A DNA stretch of 64,000 nt from Allolobophora icterica (GCA_963556255.1 OY744611.1:37973306-38037305), one strand, 5' to 3'; shown: positions 8,601 to 17,891, counted from the first letter of the stretch. Notes: generated by a model from the sequence alone, not told the origin. A program made the numbers and translations.

Positions 8601-9408
8601 GACCTACTGGATACATAGCACTTAATATGGCCCACTCGAAGCATCGGTTATCTTTATTCTTTACATTAATAACCGTACGAGGGGGTATATACTTTGGTGT
8701 AGGAAAGTAGCTCCTTGCACGAAATGGTTGATATTTTGCAACGCTGAGGTCTACCGCCACGACCCGCCTCACCCTCCAGCCTGACCCCTCATTGGTATAG
8801 TCCTCGAGGCTTTTTAGTACTTCGGCCTTGGCCTTTCGTACAGCCCCTTGGATTTTACTCGCATTCGTAATTGGCGCTGCTTTGCTTCGAAAGTAGGCCG
8901 TATTGGTAATAGTACCCGGGGTCGCGTTTCCGTCGTACAACATGTCAACGGTCGGAGCCAGCTTTTCCAACTCAACTGTCAACACTTGCGAGTATTTCAG
9001 ACCGTCTTGTTTCAACAGCTCTTCGTTGAGTTGCGCCTCAATGTTATGCTCCATTGCACTCAAGAAAGCCAACGCATCTCTTTCCAGCCTGTGGTTAAGA
9101 GGTACTTCTGCACGGAAGTCTCTCAGAAGCTGATTGGCGAGCTCTTTGTGTACTAGAAATGGCGGTGGTCCACCTCTATCCTGCTTAATTAGGAGTGGGT
9201 CGAATTGTGCCAGAAGGGCCTTTCGTTTTGCCCCTCTATGCTTGCGCACTGGAGGAATTGGCCTTGGAAGCAGTGGCTGTAGTAAGCGCCTTTTGACTGC
9301 ATCTGGGATAGGTTCGTCTAAGATATTTTTTAGAACAGCTCGAAGAGCTGGGGGGCCAGTAAACTCACCCAACAATTGTGCAATTTTTTCATTCGTAGAC
9401 AATGCCAT
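5662..9408 (-). CDS. Protein-primed DNA polymerase B of the Polinton (1,248 aa)
   Basis: A single open frame of 1,248 aa starts at the ATG at 9408. After a ~230-residue N-terminal region come a DNRCFEWAILSAM segment (about 253-265) and a Cys/His zinc-finger-like stretch (about 371-393). The 3'-5' exonuclease motifs are YADFEA (~430), FHNLRGYDSH (~573) and LRTDVLLL (~730). An HNH/zinc-like CHICGNALEEDRVRDHCH block sits at ~525. Polymerase motif A is LDANNLYGW (~828), motif B is KLANNAVFGK (~988) and motif C is YTDTDS (~1089). These are the hallmarks of the PolB that replicates Polintons from a terminal protein. All catalytic residues are present and no stop or frameshift is seen, so the element may be functional. 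Confidence 0.97.
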   Translation of the reverse strand: MALSTNEKIAQLLGEFTGPPALRAVLKNILDEPIPDAVKRRLLQPLLPRPIPPVRKHRGAKRKALLAQFDPLLIKQDRGGPPPFLVHKELANQLLRDFRAEVPLNHRLERDALAFLSAMEHNIEAQLNEELLKQDGLKYSQVLTVELEKLAPTVDMLYDGNATPGTITNTAYFRSKAAPITNASKIQGAVRKAKAEVLKSLEDYTNEGSGWRVRRVVAVDLSVAKYQPFRARSYFPTPKYIPPRTVINVKNKDNRCFEWAILSAMYPVGHGQNPDRPTKYRGHLLELNFDGIEFPVKVTDIGKFERQNPNISVSVFGWDKALYPIYVSKQTNRDYNIDLLLLVSGENYHYVWIKDLGRILNQNSKDKSKKHPCRRCLHIFCRQDLLDAHIKDCQGISEKPQRIEMPKEDENILKFQNHHKQIQTPYIIYADFEALNIPIEGAVMNPSKSNTRQIAEQKPCSFCYIVVRYDGRTKKPVLYRGEDAVQQFLQRIQGELDSIRQRLATPAKMVMSAVDRQSFREAIDCHICGNALEEDRVRDHCHITGKYRGAAHNACNLKLRIYPDKCKVPVVFHNLRGYDSHLIMQAIGGCEAAQDEATEINCIPNNMEKYMTFNIGQLQFIDSLQFLNSSLDKLSGNLSLEDLKVTAAYIKESFVHNERTKLDLLRRKGVYCYEYIHDYHRFEEDRLPPKEAFYSRLSRENISDEDYEHAQRVWNEFDCKTLGDYHDLYLRTDVLLLADVFETFRSTSMKHYSLDPANYFSLPGMAWDALLKKTKIELELLTDIDMHLFVEKGLRGGISMVSKRFAKANNPQCPDHDTTKPDNWIMYLDANNLYGWAMQQPLPVGGFSWASPTLDEVLETPDDAPEGFLLEVDLGYPEHLHESHSDYPLAPETLTVQEEWLSDYQNVLMNELGGKFTKHVKLVPSLRPKERYVVHYRNLKLYHSLGLRVSKIHRVIKFRQEAWMAPYIEMNTKLRAKATSEFEKDFFKLANNAVFGKTMENLRKRIRVNLVPTSKVDKLRKLIADPAYISHKIFNDQLAAIHSLKNKLKLNRPVYVGQAVLDLSKHLMYDFWYNDVKNEYGEKAQLLYTDTDSLLFQVETPNAYADMWNKKHLYDLSEFPRDSPYYDVENKKVVGKFKDECNGVAIAQFVGLRPKMYSILKSGGSEIRKAKGVQRAVVKKDLHHELYKECLFEREEMRHTQVVIRSHDHQIGVYEQNKISLSPLDTKKWISPDGITTLAYGHYKINDG

Positions 9409-9569
9409 AGTTATAAATTATTTATACTACTGTGGCAAAGTTTTCCTTAATACAATAACAGAATCGTTTGTTTAAAATGAAATTTTGTTTACTAGATATT
9501 CGAATGTCGCTTGCCCATCTGTATTATCTCAATACAATAATGGAATCCTTTCTTTAATAGAGAATTTTT
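9409..9569. promoter_or_regulatory. AT-rich spacer upstream of PolB with an imperfect direct repeat
   Basis: The spacer between the polymerase start and the end of the small cysteine-rich gene is AT-rich. It contains two related blocks at about 9450-9505 and 9530-9580, each with AATACAATAA followed by GAATC and TTTAA. A TTTATAC word lies about 10 bp upstream of the polymerase ATG on its coding strand. It probably contains the PolB promoter; no experimental support is visible. Confidence 0.35.
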
Positions 9570-9860
9570 TTACTCTACTACTATGTTCGCTAGTCTTTTC
9601 CATTCTTTCTCGAATTCACGGGTTAGTCCGCAGCGTCGAACTCTTGATTTTATGACGTAATAATCACAACGTATACACTCACCTAAGTGGTTTTTGATTC
9701 CCCTTCCACATTTAGCGCACGGTCTTGTCTCAAAACCATTTCGCAGCTGTGCTAAATGTTTGAAACAGTGCTCCCCAATACATCTGCGACAGCACAGATT
9801 TGTTTTACCTATAACCAACCACTTGCAGAAGTTTTGCCCCAACATTATGTTTTTATACAT
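9570..9860 (-). CDS. Small cysteine-rich zinc-binding protein at the Polinton right end (96 aa)
   Basis: The ATG at 9860 gives 96 aa; a second ATG at 9845 (MLGQNFCKW) is an equally good start. The sequence carries CCRRC near residues 23-27, then CFKH, CAKCGRG near 48-54 and CIRC near 61-64. This is a pattern of paired CxxC/CxxH metal ligands. The remainder is basic (SRVRRCGLTREFEKEWKRL). I do not recognise a named family. Size, position upstream of PolB and same strand suggest an accessory gene of the element, possibly nucleic-acid binding. No other coding frame competes here. Confidence 0.55.
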   Translation of the reverse strand: MYKNIMLGQNFCKWLVIGKTNLCCRRCIGEHCFKHLAQLRNGFETRPCAKCGRGIKNHLGECIRCDYYVIKSRVRRCGLTREFEKEWKRLANIVVE

Positions 9861-9937
9861 ACCACAACTGATTCTTTTATTTAAATTGAAAAAATATTCA
9901 AAACAAGGCTAATTATTATTATTATTATTATTGTTAT

Positions 9938-10177
9938 TGATTTATACTCCTTCACCGTATGAGGCGCCACAGTACATAGATGCCATAACCAAAATAATAA
10001 GGACTTCCAAGTCTTTAATTATACAAGTCCTTTAAACATGATTTATACTCCTTCACCGTATGAGGCGCCACAGTACATAAAAAATAGGCCGCTGTTGGAT
10101 TTAAGGCTTACAGTCATCGCCTGAAAGTGCACGGCGTCGATATGGGTGATGATCGGTCAAAATCCTTATTATTTTGG
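9938..10177. repeat. 41-bp identical direct repeat and 15-bp inverted repeat at the Polinton flank
   Basis: A 41-bp sequence containing CTCCTTCACCGTATGAGGCG occurs at 9938-9978 and again identically at 10039-10079. Around the second copy, CCAAAATAATAAGGA (9989-10003) is matched as an inverted copy at 10163-10177. This could mark the right end of the Polinton, or a small non-autonomous element of about 190 bp next to it. The left terminal repeat is outside the window, so the boundary cannot be fixed. Confidence 0.45.
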
Positions 10178-10215
10178 CCTGTGTTTATGGTTCGCTTGTT
10201 GTAAACCCAGACCGC

Positions 10216-10310
10216 GGTGGATGGATGGATGGATGGATGGATGGATGGATGGATGGATGGATGGATGGATGGATGGATGGATGGATGGAAAATGATGGAT
10301 AGATAGATGG
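10216..10310. repeat. (ATGG)n microsatellite
   Basis: About 18 uninterrupted GGAT tetramers (to 10290) are followed by degenerate GATGGATAGAT units. Long open frames across it on either strand (HPSIHPSI repeats) are simple-repeat artefacts. Confidence 0.95.
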
Positions 10311-10423
10311 AAAGGATGATGGATGAACTTTACGTAAATGCAATGTAGGCCTATATCCCCGAGATTTCTCAGCGCTAAACAAAGCCGCATCATGTGAAAC
10401 AGGATGCTTACTAATGGAATATA

Positions 10424-10660
10424 ATACAAAGCAATAAATCACTTAGGTGGTTGCGGAGACCGCTGCACTGATGGAAAATAATACGCATCTGTTTTATATC
10501 AAGCGTTGAATGATGCGGCCTAAAGCCTCTGTGTGGGTACAAAGCAATAAATCACAATTAGGTAGTTGTCAGAGACCGCTGCACTGATGGAAAATAATAC
10601 GCATCTGTTTTATATCAAGCGTCGAATGATGTGGCCTAAAGCCTCTATGCGGGCATATGT
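10424..10660. repeat. Tandem duplication of a ~117-bp unit
   Basis: The segment beginning ACAAAGCAATAAATCAC at 10424 and running through GAGACCGCTGCACTGATGG and GCGGCCTAAAGCCTCT is repeated from 10541, with a few substitutions and a small indel. Origin unknown. It lies between two tetranucleotide arrays. Confidence 0.8.
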
Positions 10661-10848
10661 CTTCCTCTGTGTGTGTGCCTGTGTGCGCCTCTGTGTGTGT
10701 CTCTGTCTGCATCTGCGTTGGCCTGTGTCTGCCTTTTCGGTTCTCCGCACAATGGTTAAGTCAAAAGCTATAGTTAATATCAAGAGTCTCATAAAAGCAC
10801 AAATAATTTGGCTGAACCCTAATGGCCTCATAGCGGCCAGACGATATC

Positions 10849-10935
10849 CGTATGTATGTATGTATGTATGTATGTATGTATGTATGTATGTATGTATGTA
10901 TGTATGTATGTATGTATGTATGTATGTATGTATGC

Positions 10936-10966
<31 letters not shown>

Positions 10967-11036
10967 TGTATGTATGTATGTATGCATATGTATGTATGTA
11001 TGTATGTATGTATGCATATGTATGTATGTATGTATT
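10849..11036. repeat. (TATG)n microsatellite
   Basis: About 45 TATG units are interrupted by three TGCATA variants. The MYVCMYVC and IHTYIHTY open frames across it are artefacts of a tetranucleotide array readable in every frame. Confidence 0.95.
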
Positions 11037-11387
11037 CATTGTATTGTCATGAATCTCATGTATCATTGCTGGCTAGCCTTGCGGCGTAGCCGCATGCAGG
11101 CGTTCCGCTCTGGGGCTAAACTTTGCTGGCTGGGCCAGGCTGGGGTAGCCGCGCGCCTGTCAGTCTCTGTGCGAGTCTTAACTATCGACTTATATGGACC
11201 GTCGCAAATTTTGGTGGCTGGGCAGGCTGCGCGTAAGAGTCTCTGATGCTTACTAATGGAAGTGGGCAGGCAGGCAGGCAGGCAGAGCAACGTGGGTGTT
11301 TATATATAGGACCTGCTCAGTCTGGATTGACATCCCATGTGTCGGAAGACGGTTGTTGAACGGTAAACGTGCTATAATCATTCGGAA

Positions 11388-11732
11388 ATGGACAAGGAAC
11401 AGAAATTTTTGCGAGCTTTAGCTGATATTCCATTTAAAGAGGTTAGTAAAAAAGAGAAAATTAAATCTGTAGAAATGCAGCTTAGAAGAATAAATCAAAA
11501 TTACAGAAAGACGAAACAGCGGCTGAATGAATCGGCGTTAAAATTAAAGCAGCTCGCAATTAAACGGAAGTCGCTGCGTGAGAAAGTTAACGGGCTAAAG
11601 GTAGGCGTAAATGAAGATTCAGATTCTGAATGTGAAAATTTACAACTGCCCCAACAGGTAGAAGATGCAATTTTAGCAGCCTTGGGTGAACCTGTCGTGG
11701 AGAATATGGAGGACGATGATATTAATTTGTAG
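11388..11732 (+). CDS. Unidentified small coiled-coil ORF (114 aa)
   Basis: An ATG-initiated frame encodes 114 aa starting MDKEQKFLRALADIPFKEV. Residues ~20-75 are Lys/Arg/Gln/Leu-rich with heptad-like spacing (MQLRRINQNYRKTKQRLNE), predicting a coiled coil. The C-terminal third is acidic (NEDSDSECEN, then ENMEDDDINL). The composition is natural and unlike the neighbouring repeats, so a real protein or a transposon-encoded accessory protein is plausible. I do not recognise the family. No splice signals are needed and no partner gene is visible nearby. Confidence 0.4.
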   Translation: MDKEQKFLRALADIPFKEVSKKEKIKSVEMQLRRINQNYRKTKQRLNESALKLKQLAIKRKSLREKVNGLKVGVNEDSDSECENLQLPQQVEDAILAALGEPVVENMEDDDINL

Positions 11733-12433
11733 TTGTTAAATTCTCTAAATTTTAATTCTTCCTTACAGTCAGGCTATAACAAATTTTGAGCTCATACGGC
11801 GCTGTTATAAGGACGGATGCCCTAACACGGTAAAAAATTTTCCTTCGAGCCTGGCTATTACGGATTTTTAGCTGATGCCGTGCCAGTATAAGGCTGATAT
11901 AGCATAGCTCTGTGAAAATTTTAAAGATTTATATTGGCATCGTTATCAGGGCGCGGTGTGTGGCAAAGTGGCGTTTGTCTCATAATTAAAAACCGCAGGA
12001 GCCCATTGATAGCTTTGTGACGTGGCGAGTTCAGGCCGCCATCAAAATAAGCCTGTGCCCTCGCAGCTTTTTGTGGGATATATTTTTGTTTTTCACTAAA
12101 AGTTTAGACGATTCCAATACAGGCAACACAATAGACCCTGAAATATCATTACATAGTATTTGTCGTTCAACAATCGTGTTCTACACATGGGGGCGGAAGA
12201 CCAGCAGTTAGCTGGGAGGAGGCCGTCGGTGTCTCGAAGACGCCCTGATGAGTCCAGGCAAAACTCGTGTTGTCTTTGAGACTACGGTCTTGGCCTTGGT
12301 CTTGAGGACAATTCTTGCTGCACAGGACGAAACGGAAATCCACCCAAGGAAAAAACCAATCATCTGGTGAGTAGTGATTCTACTTCTTTCTGTATTAAGC
12401 GAAAAAAGTATATATTACTGGTGTAATGATGAT
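11733..12433. other. No gene recognised
   Basis: No convincing coding frame is seen. At about 12240-12320 there is a short GTCTTGGCCTTGGTCTTGAGGACAA-type stretch, related to the terminal arrays of the decayed hAT element at 16.3-21.2 kb and probably a fragment of that family. Confidence 0.4.
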
Positions 12434-12707
12434 CATAGGCGCCGACTTCTTGGGGGCCTTGGGTGCATTGCACCCAGAGAAAAAGTTCGGTGGGGGCCTG
12501 GCCCCCAGAGGAATTCGGACCTTAAATTAAATTTTGGGGTATTCCTAAAAAGGTCGTTACATTTTTATGGGGATGAATTCCTAAAAGTCGCCAAATTTTA
12601 GGAGACATGGCCCCCTTTTATTTTTTGACGGATGACTAAAAAAAATAAGCCTTCTGGATCCGCCCCTGACTGGCACCCAGAGACAAAACCAAAAGTCGGC
12701 GCCTATG
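12434..12707. mobile_element. Non-autonomous hAT-like MITE (274 bp)
   Basis: The ends are inverted repeats CATAGGCGCCGACTT...AAGTCGGCGCCTATG. The flanks are 8-bp near-duplicates, atgatgat (12426-12433) and atgacgat (12708-12715), as expected for a hAT insertion with one later mutation. No coding capacity. Confidence 0.75.
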
Positions 12708-12940
12708 ATGACGATTATGGTATAATTATGATTATGATTAAATAATGTCTCTGTCTATCTCTCTACCTCTCTCTCAGTCTCTCTATTTCCATTCTTTCAT
12801 TCATTCGTTCTGTGAATTTAAAATAGCCCCTTCAAGATACCTACTCAGGAGCGCCGCACCGTTTTTTAAAAAATATTCAACTTGGCGTATATTCCTAATT
12901 TAAATAGTTAAAGCTGTTATTACACTCCTAGCTTAAAAAC

Positions 12941-12999
12941 GTGACAGATGTGACGATAATATCTGTCACACTGTGAAAGTTGTCACACTCGAGGACTTC
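12941..12999 (-). promoter_or_regulatory. Second copy of the Polinton palindromic GTGAC/GTCAC array
   Basis: Read on the minus strand, about 58 bp here match the array inside the Polinton (3161-3218) with roughly seven differences, including the order of GTGAC/GTCAC words and the central GATA.TATCGTCACA. The TATA-like downstream part is also partly kept. It may be a remnant of another Polinton or an independent mobile promoter-like unit. Confidence 0.5.
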
Positions 13000-14030
13000 T
13001 AAGCTATAAGCGTTCGTGGATTCCACGGACTGCCTGGAAGTCGGCCTGCTATAATTGTCCGTGGGTTTCAGGACCCTCTGGAAGCCTAGATGGTATAGAT
13101 CGGCATCCTCTTAATTCGGTGAGATAAGGGAGTGGTGGGGACCAGAAAAACTGGGTGTTGTAGGCCAGTCAAAACTGGTTTTTAAACGTAATTTTGGTAA
13201 TGTCCCCAACCCCGTGTTACTAATCTACTCATGTCCATATGCGAAGCTTCACATTTTCAAATTTTCATGTTGTTGTAGCTAGCCCTAATTTAGCGCTACA
13301 ATATGCGACGCCATTTTCGGATCAGTTAATAGTTAATACATTTCAAGAAAATGGAATTGAATTCAATGGATGTTTAATTGTTTTAAGGCTGAACATTAAT
13401 AATTTTATATACGTAAGTTTATTAAATAAATTCTGAACAGAACAAATTTTTTGCAACTATTTGCGTCTACAATATTTGCCGAGGCGAATACTTCCGGAAA
13501 CGGGATTTCCGGCCGAACCGAGTATCCGAAACGGTTTCCGGTCAATCCCTAGTAATGAGTAATACTGCAGATTGAACCTCTTCACAATAGTTTTATCCAC
13601 TGCCTTGATACAGTGTTCCATGCTCTCAGAAGTCAACCTTTGTTTTATACTTGGTAACGACTAATAATGCGTGTAGTCCAGGATTCAAACCTCTCCACAG
13701 TTTTTTCCACTGGCTTATTAGAGTGCTTTGTTCTTTCTGAAGTTAACATTTTTTTTTTTACTGGTACTGACTAGTAATGCAGTCCAGTATCGATGGTCAT
13801 CTGCTCTTTTGATCACTCAAATATCCTTGCTTACCATTTACACAGCAATGCTGTGAAATAATGTCCTGCTATTTTGTATTTAATTCTAAAAGTATTTTGG
13901 CAGTGTGAAGGGTATAGCTTACTTTTAGCTAGATCTGTATGTGTGTCTTCCTGCATGTATGTATGCATTCGTACATATCTGTGTGTATTAATGTACAGAC
14001 TGCTTTAGCCTGGATATGGCAGAATATGTA
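13000..14030. other. No gene recognised; intron-like sequence upstream of the 14.3-kb exon
   Basis: There are no supportable coding frames. The part from about 13690 to 14230 is a duplicate of 34455-34830, apart from the microsatellite at its end. It is best seen as intron of the gene whose last exon is at 14321. Confidence 0.5.
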
Positions 14031-14031
14031 A

Positions 14032-14035
<4 letters not shown>

Positions 14036-14121
<86 letters not shown>

Positions 14122-14139
14122 GTGTGTGTGTGTGTGTGT

Positions 14140-14184
<45 letters not shown>
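14036..14184. repeat. (TA)n(TG)n compound microsatellite
   Basis: About 40 TA dinucleotides are followed by about 30 TG dinucleotides with two TATG interruptions. The frame through it is an artefact. Confidence 0.95.
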
Positions 14185-14186
<2 letters not shown>

Positions 14187-14320
14187 ATTGAATGTATATG
14201 TGTGTTTACATGGGCCTGTGTCTGTACATTTATATACCAGCTTTCAAATTGAAGTGCTGAATAGTTCCTGAGATGTTGATGCTCTGTCTTGATTTATTGA
14301 TGATTTTATTTGCCTTTCAG

Positions 14321-14571
14321 TTAATGCAGGGAAGAACAAAGCCACAACTGAGCCACCCAAAGAACGTCCTGGCCTTCGACGCATCGAAGAAATGAAAGAA
14401 CTATATGGTAACGGTGCAGCAATGATTCACGGCATGGAAACTGCTATGCAGCTCACCTTTGACCGAAACAGCGATCGAAAACAACCACATCCATGGCCAG
14501 CTTTGCCGATTAATTTTAACATGAAGCATACTAGGAATGCAGGAGTTTTTCTTAAAGCGAAAGCATCTTAG
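14321..14571 (+). CDS. Terminal coding exon of an unidentified conserved-looking gene
   Basis: A good acceptor (TTTATTTGCCTTTCAG) at 14320 opens an 83-codon frame to a TAG at 14569-14571. The frame is entered after two bases that complete a split codon. The protein has KERPGLRRIEEMKELYGNG, a MIHGMETAMQLTFDR helix and a PHPWPALPINF stretch, then a short basic end. Codon use and composition look like a real protein, with no repeats or stops. I could not name the family. Upstream exons were not found in this window; the ~600 bp before it is intron-like. The likely 3' UTR follows, with possible AATAAA signals near 16165. Confidence 0.6.
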
Positions 14572-15084
14572 CCTTCTTAGGACTGTTCAGTGCTTTTAGA
14601 AATACACTCGTTGGTACAACTTTTTATTGGTTGGACTGGTTCAGGTGTTGAAGACAGTTCAAGGTTCACTGTATTTTAAACATGGTTTACAACAGCCAAA
14701 CAACCAGTTTCAGGCTTGTTTTTAGATTACATCATTCATTCATTTGCCTTGAAGATATTTTTTATAGAGTCATAGATAGAAGAGTTAAGCATTTCGCAGA
14801 ACACGCTTTTATTTAGTATCAATACATCCAACATGTGATTAGTTTTACCTAAATTCGCCTTGTACACAGCAATGCGGCAGTGAAATGTGTGAATGGCGAA
14901 CTGATCTGTGTTCGTATTTCCTGAATCTCGTGAGTTTATTTATGTGCAAACTATTGAACTTGTAGCTATGGGAGTGGGCTCTGTGTTAGACGCTAATTAA
15001 ATTTATGTATGCATGAATATGCTCATCCGGACAAGCAATATACAGAATATAGCCCTCGTAGCCTGTCCCAGTGTTATTTATTTA
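14572..15084. other. Likely 3' UTR/flank of the 14.3-kb exon; no gene seen
   Basis: AT-rich with no coding frame. A TTAGAAATACACTCGTTGG word near 14597 recurs at about 34845, which shows that this flank is part of the segmental duplication at 34.5 kb. Confidence 0.4.
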
Positions 15085-15318
15085 ATTTATTTATTTAGGA
15101 TATTTCTATAGCGCCTCCTCAAGTCTACTACTACTCAGAGGCGCTCCCGACTACAGCATTGGTATACTGTGTCGGAGTTTTCATGCCAAAGCGCCATGAG
15201 CAATCGCGAGTGAAGGACTTGCCCAAGGTCCGTACGCAGCGGCTAGAGTGGGATTAGAACCTGCAACCCTCAGGTCACAAGGTGCCGAACTTACCACTGA
15301 GCCACCACGCCCACGTGT
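15085..15318 (-). repeat. tRNA-headed SINE (family B)
   Basis: On the minus strand the element starts with a tRNA-like head: GGCGTGGTGGCTCAGTGG (box A region), then GGGTTGCAGGTTCTAATCCC (box B). A unique body follows, ending in GGCGCTATAGAAATATCC and an (AAAT)n-type tail. This is the structure of a pol III-derived SINE. It is not a functional tRNA. Confidence 0.75.
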
Positions 15319-15434
15319 TGTTCAATGTTCTAATATTACTGTATGTTATGCTCATGTTGTTGAAGACGGACAGGATGGCGTGAATTTTAAACGGATCGCG
15401 CAACTGGAAGAGGTGGCGCTTGGATTATTGACTA

Positions 15435-15845
15435 AGCTCATATAAACGGATAAGCCTATTGATCACTGTAGAGTTACCATATACCGCAGAAACGTATACC
15501 AGTTGAGAAGTCGTCCGTGTTAGGAAATTCGACCCATGTGTTACAGACTAAGCCTGTGTGTATGTAATGGCCTGCGCACTACTCGTTATCCGTAAGAAAT
15601 GTGCTCGGTGTGTAAAGACAGATAATAATCAATCGATTAATGCTCATATAAACGGATAGGCCTATTGATCACTGTAGAGTTACCACCTACCGCAGAAACG
15701 TATACTAGTTGAGAAAGTCATCCAATAGGAAAGTCGACCCAAGTGGCACAGACTAAGCCTGTATGTATGTGATGGCCTGTGCACTACTCATTATCTGTAA
15801 GAAATGTGCTCGGTGTGTAAATACCGATAATAATCAATCAATCGA
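15435..15845. repeat. Tandem duplication of a ~205-bp unit
   Basis: The unit beginning CTCATATAAACGGATA and containing GATCACTGTAGAGTTACC, GCAGAAACGTATA and AAGAAATGTGCTCGGTGTG occurs twice in a row (15435-15638 and about 15643-15842), with small differences. Nothing coding. Confidence 0.85.
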
Positions 15846-16327
15846 TGGTTTTCGTTTATAGGTACCTATACCTATATTGCGAGACAAGAAAGAAACGATT
15901 TATGCCAGTTATGTGCAATGGCACGAGACCGGCGTTTTAAGCGAAGTTGAAAGCTAAAGTGCAAACAGATATATTCCTCCATGGACTAAGCGTCTTTTAT
16001 AACATCTGAGAGTTGACTTCGTGATTCTTATTGGCTATATGCCTCAGAATGTTTAAAGTAACGCTTGCAACTGAATGTGATTTCAGAACTGAAATCGAGT
16101 GTGCCCAAAGCATATATAAATGCTGTGTTTGGTGAATATTAGTGTCTGCTTTTATTAGACATAAATATGAAATAAAATAAAATATAATGCAACGTCATTT
16201 TTGTTTCCGAGGAAACAAAAAAATGAGGTTGTATTTTTTAGAATAGCTTACGTCGTAGTTAAAAATCGATTGTCTTGATCAGTTTAACGAGAGGTGACTC
16301 ACCGTGACTGGTGGTGGCCTTCTTGCA
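15846..16327. other. No gene recognised
   Basis: AT-rich sequence without a supportable frame, and with AATAAAATAAAA at about 16164-16175. The last 8 bp (ttcttgca, 16320-16327) are the left TSD of the large hAT element. Confidence 0.4.
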
Positions 16328-16342
16328 CGGTATTGTTGTCAA

Positions 16343-16434
16343 GACCTTAAACCTTAAGACCAAGACTGAACCTCAAGACCAAGACTTTGAACCTCGAGAC
16401 CAAGACTAAGATTTTGAACCTCGAGACCAAGACT
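16343..16434. repeat. Subterminal CAAGAC-type array of the hAT element (left)
   Basis: About four degenerate 21-25-bp units of the form GACCAAGACTTTGAACCTC. The array is cut by the hAT-like element inserted at 16435 and resumes at 20389. Confidence 0.8.
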
Positions 16435-17542
16435 CAGTGGCGTACGGAGCTGAATGCCGCCCGGGGCGAGGGCCCAAAATGCCGCCCTTGGCCACAATTT
16501 TCGATATGCTATTTTCTCTAAGATATTGCACGACGATCGTATTACCGTACATATGCAGTTTTATTTTTTAACAGTTTATAACCTTTCTGGATTTTTCACT
16601 TTCAACCTAGGCCTACTTGTAATTATCCGTTTTAGTTAGGCCTATACATTTTCAACTGACTGAACTCTATTTTATTAGATAATAAAACATTTTATTGCAT
16701 GACTTGCTACTGTCGCTGTTTCGCTGTTATGTGTACAGTACAGTACATACGTAGGCCTATACATACGTGTTATATTTTGTTACAATTAGGCCTAGGTCCT
16801 ACCATAAAATTATTGTCACAATTTCGTGGAAGCAGCGTAATGATAGTGTAAGCCCTACGTTCGCTATACAAATACAGCGCTGCATTATAAAGAGATTATT
16901 ATTAGTCACCGTTATTCCACAATAACCTACAGTAACGATGTGAACACGACTTACTGTGCTCAGTAGAAGGTTAGGCCTACGTTTTAATAAAAATTAAAAA
17001 TGTATTTTATTTACTGGATAATAATATATCCTCTTATTTAGTAAACATTGCAAAACAACTGCAGTCTGCAGCATTGTTGCAAAAACGTCAAAGGAAAAAT
17101 ATTAATAGCGAGCAACCGAGATTCGAAAATAAGATTCGAAAATAACTGAATAGGCCTACAATTACTAAACCATGTTAAAAGGATAGGCCTAAGTGGTCAT
17201 TTCAAATGACAAAGTCATGCAGTCAATTTCTGTCAAACCAGACCAATTTATAAAATTAATTTTAAAAAGAGGTCTAAACCAATTGGGGAAAGACTGTGGT
17301 GGTGATGAGATATCGAAAGTTTGTGATTAAATTTTATTCTAGGCCTAAGTATACTTCGTTTAGGTACCTATAATACCTATAGATACATAGGTGTATATAT
17401 AATGATTATGAAGGGCGGCATAACTAGATTATGCTTTAAAATAGACCATGCTGTATGTAGTCTGTCATTCTTTTTACAGTTTACTAGATAAGCGATTCCG
17501 CTTCCTTTTCTGCAATTCTGTTTAGTCTCATGAGCGTGATGC

Positions 17543-17745
17543 GGTTTACTATCAGAAGGGCGAGTTCGGAAGGGCGACTATCAGAAAGGCGACTTCGGAA
17601 GGGCGAACTCCTAAAGGGCGCCTGTTCACAAAAGCGCCGCTCAGAAGAGCGCGCTATCAGAAGAGCGCGCGTTCACAAGGGCGACGATCAAAAAGGCGAC
17701 GATCATAAAGGCGAAAATATAGGTTGAAATCTAAAAGGCGACGAT
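17543..17745 (+). repeat. Left terminal inverted repeat of the MULE
   Basis: Built of short GGGCGA/AAGAGCGCGC modules. It is closely matched by the reverse complement of about 20000-20171. At 17722-17775 there is also a ~46-bp direct repeat (GGCGACGATCATAAAGGCGA). Confidence 0.85.
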
Positions 17746-17891
17746 CATAAAGGCGAAAATATAGGTTGAAATCTTTAATCTGTACGACAAAAATATTGAA
17801 CTAAGAAATTGATAATCATCAGTTCAAATGTAGGCCCTGTTGTCCTAAATGTTTTTCAATACGGGTAGGCTTACTAATAATAGTAATCAGT

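Noticed and set aside
10216..11089. Long open frames of HPSI, IHTY and MYVC repeats
   Set aside because: They are readings of tetranucleotide microsatellites, open in several frames on both strands.
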